A stretch of DNA of 64,000 nucleotides, taken from NCBI RefSeq assembly GCF_016028255.1, contig NZ_CP065707.1, forward strand, positions 1,255,001 through 1,319,000, in the 5' to 3' direction. A program made the position numbers and the translations under genes. Below the pieces are notes generated by a model, which saw only the letters and a program-made list of their open reading frames with translations, was not told the DNA's origin and did no database searches. Below are positions 57,777-64,000 of the stretch, one piece after another. How positions within the stretch are numbered: the stretch's first letter is position 1; each line of letters begins with the position of its first letter. Source of the DNA: Streptococcus oralis (GTDB lineage Bacteria; Bacillota; Bacilli; Lactobacillales; Streptococcaceae).

Positions 57777-58406
57777 ATGTTAGAATTACGAAACATCAAC
57801 AAGGCCTTTGGTGGCAAACAAATCTTAACTAATTTCAGCCTATCAATTCCTGAAAAGCAAATCCTGGCAATCGTAGGTCCATCAGGAGGCGGAAAAACAA
57901 CCTTATTACGTATGTTAGCTGGATTGGAAACAATCGATTCAGGGGAAATTTACTATAACGGCGAATCGCTAGCTTTAGACGAACTAGAAAAGCGCAACCT
58001 ACTAGGATTTGTCTTCCAAGATTTTCAACTTTTCCCTCATTTATCAGTTCTGGACAATTTGACCCTATCGCCTGTGAAAACTATGGGAATGAAGCAGGAA
58101 GAGGCTGAGAAGAAGGCGCGTGTACTCTTGGAACAGTTAGGACTAGCAGGGCACGCAGATGCTTATCCATTTTCATTATCAGGTGGGCAAAAGCAGCGGG
58201 TGGCCTTGGCGCGTGCTATGATGATTGACCCAGAAATCATTGGTTACGATGAACCAACTTCTGCCTTGGATCCAGAATTGCGCTTGGAAGTGGAAAAACT
58301 GATTTTGCAAAATAGGGAACTTGGGATGACGCAAATTGTGGTTACCCACGATTTACAATTCGCTGAAAATATTGCGGATGTATTATTAAAAGTAGAGCCT
58401 AAATAG
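57777..58406 (+). CDS. Polar amino-acid ABC transporter ATP-binding protein
   Basis: A 209-residue ATPase of the GlnQ class. Walker A GPSGGGKTTLLR (about 34-45), Q-loop FVFQDFQLFPHLSV, signature LSGGQKQRVALARAM, Walker B IIGYDEPTSALDP, H-loop VTHDLQFAE. It is shorter than the usual 240 residues, ending soon after the H-loop, so it lacks the C-terminal tail of many relatives. The stop overlaps the ribosome site of the binding-protein gene. Confidence 0.94.
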   Translation: MLELRNINKAFGGKQILTNFSLSIPEKQILAIVGPSGGGKTTLLRMLAGLETIDSGEIYYNGESLALDELEKRNLLGFVFQDFQLFPHLSVLDNLTLSPVKTMGMKQEEAEKKARVLLEQLGLAGHADAYPFSLSGGQKQRVALARAMMIDPEIIGYDEPTSALDPELRLEVEKLILQNRELGMTQIVVTHDLQFAENIADVLLKVEPK

Positions 58407-58417
58407 GAGGAAAAATG

Positions 58418-59254
58418 ATGAAAAAATTGATGCTTGTATTAGTCAGTCTAATGACTGCTTTGTTCTTAGTAGCTTGTGGGAAAAATTCTAGTGAAACTAG
58501 TGGAGATAATTGGTCTAAGTACGAGTCTAACAAGTCTATTACTATTGGGTTTGATAGTACTTTTGTTCCAATGGGATTTGCTCAGAAAGATGGTTCCTAT
58601 GCAGGATTTGATATTGATTTAGCTACAGCTGTTTTTGAAAAATACGGAATTACGGTAAATTGGCAACCGATTGATTGGGATTTGAAAGAAGCTGAATTGA
58701 CAAAAGGAACGATTGATCTGATTTGGAATGGCTATTCCGCTACAGACGAACGTCGTGAAAAGGTAGCATTCAGTAACTCATATATGAAGAATGAGCAGGT
58801 ATTGGTTACTAAGAAATCGTCAGGTATCACGACTGTAAAAGATATGACTGGAAAGACTTTGGGAGCTCAAGCTGGTTCATCTGGTTATGCGGACTTTGAA
58901 GGAAAGCCAGCGATTTTGAAGGATATTGTCGCTAATAATGAAGCGAATCAATACCAAACCTTTAATGAAGCCTTGATTGATTTGAAAAACGATCGAATTG
59001 ACGGCCTATTGATTGATCGTGTCTATGCAAACTATTATTTAGAAGCAGAAGGCGTTTTAAACGATTATAATGTCTTTACAGTTGGACTAGAAACAGAAGC
59101 TTTTGCAGTTGGAGCACGTAAGGAAGATACAACTCTGGTTAATAAGATAAATGAAGGATTTTCTAGTCTTTATAAGGATGGTAAGTTCCAAGAAATCAGT
59201 CAAAAATGGTTTGGAGAAGATGTAGCAACCAAAGAAGTACAAGAAGGACAGTGA
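58418..59254 (+). CDS. Amino-acid ABC transporter substrate-binding lipoprotein
   Basis: Surface lipoprotein of 278 residues. The signal peptide has lipobox LVAC (Cys20), and the SBP family 3 domain follows with ITIGFDSTFVPMGF, YAGFDIDLA, DLIWNGYSATDERREKVAFS and GAQAGSSGYADF. These fit a polar amino-acid binding protein. Of two tandem ATGs (58415, 58418) the second has better spacing (7 nt) to AGGAGG. It completes the importer, with permease and ATPase upstream. Confidence 0.93.
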   Translation: MKKLMLVLVSLMTALFLVACGKNSSETSGDNWSKYESNKSITIGFDSTFVPMGFAQKDGSYAGFDIDLATAVFEKYGITVNWQPIDWDLKEAELTKGTIDLIWNGYSATDERREKVAFSNSYMKNEQVLVTKKSSGITTVKDMTGKTLGAQAGSSGYADFEGKPAILKDIVANNEANQYQTFNEALIDLKNDRIDGLLIDRVYANYYLEAEGVLNDYNVFTVGLETEAFAVGARKEDTTLVNKINEGFSSLYKDGKFQEISQKWFGEDVATKEVQEGQ

Positions 59255-59503
59255 GATAAAATAGTGGATGAGACTGCGTTTTGATTAGCAAAACGTAGTC
59301 TTTTTATCAATTGGGAAAGCGCATGATAGCCATTTAATATAGCGTATTAAATCTGGAATAGTATACTGTGACTTCTAAAACATTGCTAGAAATTGATTTG
59401 ACTTTTCCAATCAATTTGTTCAGATTTTATTTCATTTCACTATATTCTGGAAAGATTTTCTAAATTTTTTCCTCAAATTGAGTCTCTTTTCTTATCAAAA
59501 AAA
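59255..59503. other. Gene-free stretch between importer and lysS
   Basis: About 250 bp with the importer terminator (59272-59305) at its left end. I see no gene or repeat in the remainder, which is AT-rich and shows only weak -10-like matches. Confidence 0.6.
59272..59305 (+). terminator. Terminator of the amino-acid importer operon
   Basis: GACTGCGTTTTG (59272-59283) and CAAAACGTAGTC (59289-59300) pair with a 5-nt loop, followed by a T-run. Confidence 0.88.
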
Positions 59504-59523
59504 CCTCTGGCAAAAACCAGAGG
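59497..59523 (-). terminator. lysS terminator
   Basis: On the minus strand CCTCTGG (59523-59517) pairs with CCAGAGG (59510-59504) around a 6-nt loop, then a T7 run (59503-59497). Confidence 0.88.
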
Positions 59524-59531
59524 ATAAGGGG

Positions 59532-61031
<1,500 letters not shown>

Positions 61032-61127
61032 CTAATTTTACTCAAAATTTGATACGATGAGTCATTTTTTGCGATACTCTCATTTTATCATAAATAGCCG
61101 AGAAATTCACGGATATTCTTTGAAAAC

Positions 61128-61160
61128 TAAAAAGAACTTGACCATTAAGATCAAGTTCCA
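61128..61160 (-). terminator. Terminator after the phosphatase gene
   Basis: On the minus strand GAACTTGA (61158-61151) pairs with TCAAGTTC (61141-61134) around a 9-nt loop, then a T-run (61133-61131). Confidence 0.82.
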
Positions 61161-61784
61161 TTATTTTTCTTGATAGGAAGTGTCATTCCATCTTTCCAGA
61201 GTGAAGGTTTCAAAATCATTAGTCTCTAAAACTGTCAGACTAGCATTGGCCAAGCCTCCATCTTTGCGAAGATGAGCCTCTTTATAGCCTAGAAGAGTAC
61301 GTAGGCTAGCAGTGAGATTTGCACCGTGACCAACGATTAGAATGTTTTCAGCCGAACTTTCTTTCAGAGATTTGATAAATTGAACAGTACGCTGAGTCGT
61401 AGAGTAGAGGGATTCCGCTTCAAACATCTTCGTATCAAACTGAGCCAGATTAGAGCGAAAGGCCTTGATTTGTTGTGGGTAGATGGCATTGAGCGTAGCG
61501 ATTTTTAATCCCTCTAGTTTGCCAAGTTGCCATTCACGTAAGTCAGGAATGCTCTTTAAAGGACAAGGGGCCTGGAGTTGGCTTTGGATAATCTCAGCAG
61601 ATTTGACTGCTCGAGGTAAATCACTTGAATAAATCTGATCAAAAGGAATATCCTTAAGATACTGGCCAAGTTGCTTTAGGATATCAATAGACTCTGGAAG
61701 AAGGGGAGAGTCACCACTAGCACCTTGAAAACGTCCTTCAAGATTCCAGAGGGTGCGACCATGACGGACAAAATAGAGTTTCAT
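61161..61784 (-). CDS. Histidine phosphatase family protein
   Basis: A 207-residue cytoplasmic phosphatase with the dPGM/histidine phosphatase fold. The catalytic motif is R7-H8-G9 in YFVRHGRTLWN, the second Arg is in SSDLPRAVKSAE, Glu in LREWQLGKLEG, and the second His in ILIVGHGANL. The substrate is unknown; such proteins include sugar-phosphate and phosphoserine phosphatases and cofactor-independent mutase look-alikes. It is translationally coupled to the YbaK gene (TAATG). Confidence 0.9.
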   Translation of the reverse strand: MKLYFVRHGRTLWNLEGRFQGASGDSPLLPESIDILKQLGQYLKDIPFDQIYSSDLPRAVKSAEIIQSQLQAPCPLKSIPDLREWQLGKLEGLKIATLNAIYPQQIKAFRSNLAQFDTKMFEAESLYSTTQRTVQFIKSLKESSAENILIVGHGANLTASLRTLLGYKEAHLRKDGGLANASLTVLETNDFETFTLERWNDTSYQEK

Positions 61785-62266
61785 TACTTACTTTCCTCCA
61801 AGATATCAGCAAAATCCGCTTTTACAAAGCTGGCTAAGTCTTGTGGCGCGACGATAATGCTGTGGCCAATTTCCCCAGCAGAGACAATCATTTGATTCAA
61901 GTCCAAAGCAGTCTTATCGAGAAAAATGGGATAATTGTGTTTCTGACGAATACCGACAGGGTTGTTAGCTCCATGAACATAGCCTGTCGTTTTTTCCAAA
62001 TCTTTTTGAGGAATCATGCTTACTTTTTTATTGCCAGAAACCTTTGCTAGTTTTTTCTCAGACAGGTGTTCCGTTATGGGAACAATTCCAATAATCGGTC
62101 CTGTCTTGTCTCCCAAAAGAGCCAAGGTTTTAAAAATCTGTTTTCGGTCGTATTCAGGAGGAAGTTCTCCTTCAAGCGCATTGATTTGAATACCAGTATG
62201 GTCAATACCTGCCTTGGTCAAGATCTGCTCGACCAAGGTTTTTTTAATCTTAACTTTCTTTGCCAT
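61784..62266 (-). CDS. ybaK: Cys-tRNA(Pro) deacylase YbaK/EbsC
   Basis: A 160-residue YbaK-domain protein that hydrolyses mischarged Cys-tRNA(Pro), a proofreading step missing from prolyl-tRNA synthetase. Family signatures are KTLALLGDKTGPIIGIVP, VSMIPQKDLEKTTGYVHG (quoted in parts) and the catalytic-lysine segment KVSMIP with GANNPVGIRQKH. Its start codon overlaps the DUF368 stop, and its stop overlaps the start of the phosphatase gene, so three proteins come from one coupled mRNA. Confidence 0.93.
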   Translation of the reverse strand: MAKKVKIKKTLVEQILTKAGIDHTGIQINALEGELPPEYDRKQIFKTLALLGDKTGPIIGIVPITEHLSEKKLAKVSGNKKVSMIPQKDLEKTTGYVHGANNPVGIRQKHNYPIFLDKTALDLNQMIVSAGEIGHSIIVAPQDLASFVKADFADILEESK

Positions 62267-63108
62267 TATTTATACTTATCCTCCAATTGACTCATCCAGA
62301 TACCAAGCCAAATACCAAGCGCAAAGAAGAAGGCAACGAGAACATAGCTCACAATAGAAAGCCCAGTGTATTGGATACTTTCAGCATTTCCGGCATTTGG
62401 GATCAAAATTAAGAGGGTGCTTGAAAGCACAATCCCAATGATAAAGTGATAAACACGGGAGTGGTAGTTGTTCAAGGCGTGATCCATTAATTTTGAAAAG
62501 ATAATGAGGGTTGCTCCTGCACCAATCCCGATAGGAAGGAAGGTACCAAACAAATCAAAGGTCTTAAAACCAGTCAGCATTGGAGCGTACAGTCCCAAAA
62601 TCAAAAGTAGATTTGACGGACTTAAACCAGGCACCAAGACACCAAGAGCTAAAAGAACACCTGCTAAGATGAAGTTTGCAAAACTAGCACTGAGTGACCC
62701 TACGACAAAATTGAGCGCGTAAAGACCCAATCCTGAAATGATAAAGGTAGTCCAGAACCAGACTAGGTCAATCTTATCACGATCAGACTCTCGAGTAGAT
62801 TCTTTAAGGAGGCTAGGAACTGTACCGATGATAGCTCCAGCAAAGCTCCACAAAACATAGACTTGGTAATTTTCTAGCAAATACTCGATCGGATAGGAAA
62901 ATAAACCAATCCCAAGCAACATCCCGATAGCTACTGGGATAAAGTAAAGGACATTCTCTTTAAAATCTTTAAAGGGGTGAGCCAGAAAGCCAATCATTCG
63001 CTCGTAAATACCCAAAATAGCTGCTAAAACACCGCCAGAAATTCCCGGTAGGATAAATCCTAATGCGATGACGATTCCTTTAATAACTCGTGCAATCCAT
63101 GAAAACAT
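62266..63108 (-). CDS. DUF368 membrane protein, PopT-type undecaprenyl phosphate translocase
   Basis: A 280-residue membrane protein with about eight helices. The DUF368 signature is GFILPGISGGVLAAILGIYE near the N-terminus, repeated in weaker form as GVLVPGLSPSNLLLILGLY. Recent work assigned DUF368 proteins (PopT) to recycling the lipid carrier undecaprenyl phosphate to the inner leaflet, alongside DedA-type UptA. The ATG 63108 (MFSWIARVIKG) has GAGGA 7 nt upstream; the longer frame to 63186 lacks a ribosome site. First gene of a coupled trio. Confidence 0.88.
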   Translation of the reverse strand: MFSWIARVIKGIVIALGFILPGISGGVLAAILGIYERMIGFLAHPFKDFKENVLYFIPVAIGMLLGIGLFSYPIEYLLENYQVYVLWSFAGAIIGTVPSLLKESTRESDRDKIDLVWFWTTFIISGLGLYALNFVVGSLSASFANFILAGVLLALGVLVPGLSPSNLLLILGLYAPMLTGFKTFDLFGTFLPIGIGAGATLIIFSKLMDHALNNYHSRVYHFIIGIVLSSTLLILIPNAGNAESIQYTGLSIVSYVLVAFFFALGIWLGIWMSQLEDKYK

Positions 63109-63151
63109 AATAAAATCCTCAATTTCATAAAATTCTTTCTCTATGCTATCA

Positions 63152-63160
63152 ATTATAACA
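63152..63160 (-). promoter_or_regulatory. DUF368 operon promoter
   Basis: On the minus strand the extended -10 TGTTATAAT has its TATAAT at 63157-63152, about 45 nt before the ATG at 63108. Confidence 0.65.
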
Positions 63161-63177
63161 CAGACGGGGAGAAAATG

Positions 63178-63213
63178 AAAAAACAAGTGAAAAAGTTTGT
63201 TATTTTCACTTGT
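63178..63213 (-). terminator. Terminator after the GH25 gene
   Basis: On the minus strand ACAAGTGAAAA (63213-63203) pairs with TTTTCACTTGT (63193-63183), followed by T-rich sequence. Confidence 0.85.
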
Positions 63214-63214
63214 C

Positions 63215-64000
63215 TTATGGCCTTAAAAATAGTTTTCTGAAGGTTTCTTCCTTCTCTTTAGCAGTAGAAATCAAATTGATGTCCAAATGATGTTCAAATC
63301 CTGCAATTCTCCCCTTAGAAGTGTACTGGTGGAGATCGTAGTCCAGATCGGTATTTGGTTTCGTTTCAAAATAACCTGAGTCTGTTCCATAGGAGGGGAT
63401 CCAAATAGCAGTGAACTTATCTGTATTGATACTATGCTCTTGCATGAAGTAAACCCCAACGTAGATACCGATATTTTTAGCGCCGAGAGCTGCCAGTTTG
63501 GCACGAAAGGCTTCAACACCTTCATTCATATCGGACATTGTTTTTTCTTCAACATCTAACCAGTAGTAGCTAGGATTGTAGGGAGAAGCAGCGTTGTAGA
63601 AGACTTCAGCAGCCTTCTCCATTTCTTCCTTATTTTTTCCAGCTACATAGGCATAAACCCCCACAGGGACATTCCGTTTTTGAAATTCTGCTATATGATT
63701 TTTATAGGCTTTATCGACACCATTGATAAAGGCAGCATCATTTGTTTCAGTGTGCTGAGCCCCATTGTGCACGCGAACGATAACACCAGAAATGTTTTGA
63801 GATAAGGTGTCGTAGTTGATCTCCTCAGGTCTTTGCCAACCAGAGACGTCGATAATGGGTTTGTCAAGATTATGCAAGGCTTGTGTTTCAACTTGAAGAG
63901 AATTTGGTTTAGTTTTGACAGGATGGTCCTCAAAACTTGGTTTGTTGAGGAGTAAAATCGCTATGAAAATTCCAAATAAACTAAAAATAATAGCAGGATG
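63215..64000 (-). CDS. Membrane-anchored GH25 muramidase (partial, 5' end outside window)
   Basis: Peptidoglycan hydrolase with a GH25 lysozyme domain: PIIDVSGWQRPEEINYDTL with the catalytic Asp, then VIVRVHNG, and YYWLDVEEKTMSD with the Asp/Glu pair. The open frame runs through the window edge. The last visible upstream codons give a hydrophobic segment (IIFSLFGIFIAILLL) followed by a polar linker, so it is anchored to the membrane rather than secreted free. At least 261 residues are encoded here. The TTG at 63877 is an internal codon, not the start. No choline-binding repeats are seen. Confidence 0.85.
   Translation of the reverse strand, partial: HPAIIFSLFGIFIAILLLNKPSFEDHPVKTKPNSLQVETQALHNLDKPIIDVSGWQRPEEINYDTLSQNISGVIVRVHNGAQHTETNDAAFINGVDKAYKNHIAEFQKRNVPVGVYAYVAGKNKEEMEKAAEVFYNAASPYNPSYYWLDVEEKTMSDMNEGVEAFRAKLAALGAKNIGIYVGVYFMQEHSINTDKFTAIWIPSYGTDSGYFETKPNTDLDYDLHQYTSKGRIAGFEHHLDINLISTAKEKEETFRKLFLRP

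Noticed and set aside
63109..63186. N-terminal extension of the DUF368 protein
   Set aside because: It runs through the promoter; ATG 63108 has a ribosome site and matches the family.

Overview
The window is low-GC Gram-positive DNA that reads throughout as a mitis-group Streptococcus (S. mitis / S. oralis / S. pneumoniae relatives). The evidence is the 66-residue AtpE, the cpoA glycolipid locus upstream of obg, two CcdA-Etrx thiol-redox modules, a TTG-started atpA, an MsrA-MsrB fusion, and extended -10 promoters of the TGGTATAAT type. It is almost entirely chromosomal core. I found no rRNA, tRNA, CRISPR array, prophage or intact insertion sequence, and no BOX or RUP element.

Layout. 1-1576: end of an ABC importer (permease cut by the window edge, then ATPase). 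1773-4989: dnaG-rpoD-DUF59 macromolecular-synthesis operon. 5103-9427: cpoA, a second glycolipid glycosyltransferase, two tiny membrane proteins, obg and a 57-residue protein. 9483-12243 (minus): ArgR-type regulator and pepX. 12409-18168: dnaE, pfkA, pyk. 18342-22314: murA, GNAT, a YtoI-like HTH/DRTGG/CBS regulator, map. 22320-22540: scar of ISL3- and IS3-type elements. 22675-27580: ccdA1-etrx1-msrAB2 (repair of oxidised surface methionines), then a YesN/YesM-type two-component system. 27691-29439: a DUF436 protein, a P-loop kinase, a coding-like fragment, and a pabB start broken by an IS1182-type remnant. 29659-30923: ccdA2-etrx2. 30953-36899: dacA (minus), an AI-2E-type permease, tuf, ylxM-ffh. 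36982-41502 (minus): a complete Bce-type module (ABC transporter plus its own two-component system). 41503-42694: an AT-rich island holding one small orphan gene. 42695-46845: guaA (minus), GntR regulator, TrhP/U32 protein, CHY zinc finger. 47077-53405: complete F-ATPase operon atpEBFHAGDC. 53448-59254: YbhE-type lactonase (minus), second AI-2E-type permease, TPR protein, amino-acid ABC importer. 59532-64000 (minus): lysS, phosphatase, YbaK, DUF368 (PopT type), and a membrane-anchored GH25 muramidase cut by the edge.

Functional themes are replication and transcription (dnaG, rpoD, dnaE), glycolysis (pfkA-pyk), cell envelope (cpoA pair, murA, dacA, DUF368, GH25), redox defence, protein targeting, and ATP synthesis.

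The window has no obviously new multi-gene system. The most unusual signals are regulatory and evolutionary. Genes appear to be transcribed without a 5' leader: cpoA and ylxM share a near-identical 31-nt start module, and the pabB remnant has the same geometry. Leaderless-type upstream ORFs overlap the starts of pfkA and of the 54.6-kb permease gene. A pabB gene was destroyed by IS1182, and an IS1182-end-like hairpin recurs 12 kb away. An orphan gene at 41.9 kb carries a motif that resembles one seen in nuclease-associated proteins.
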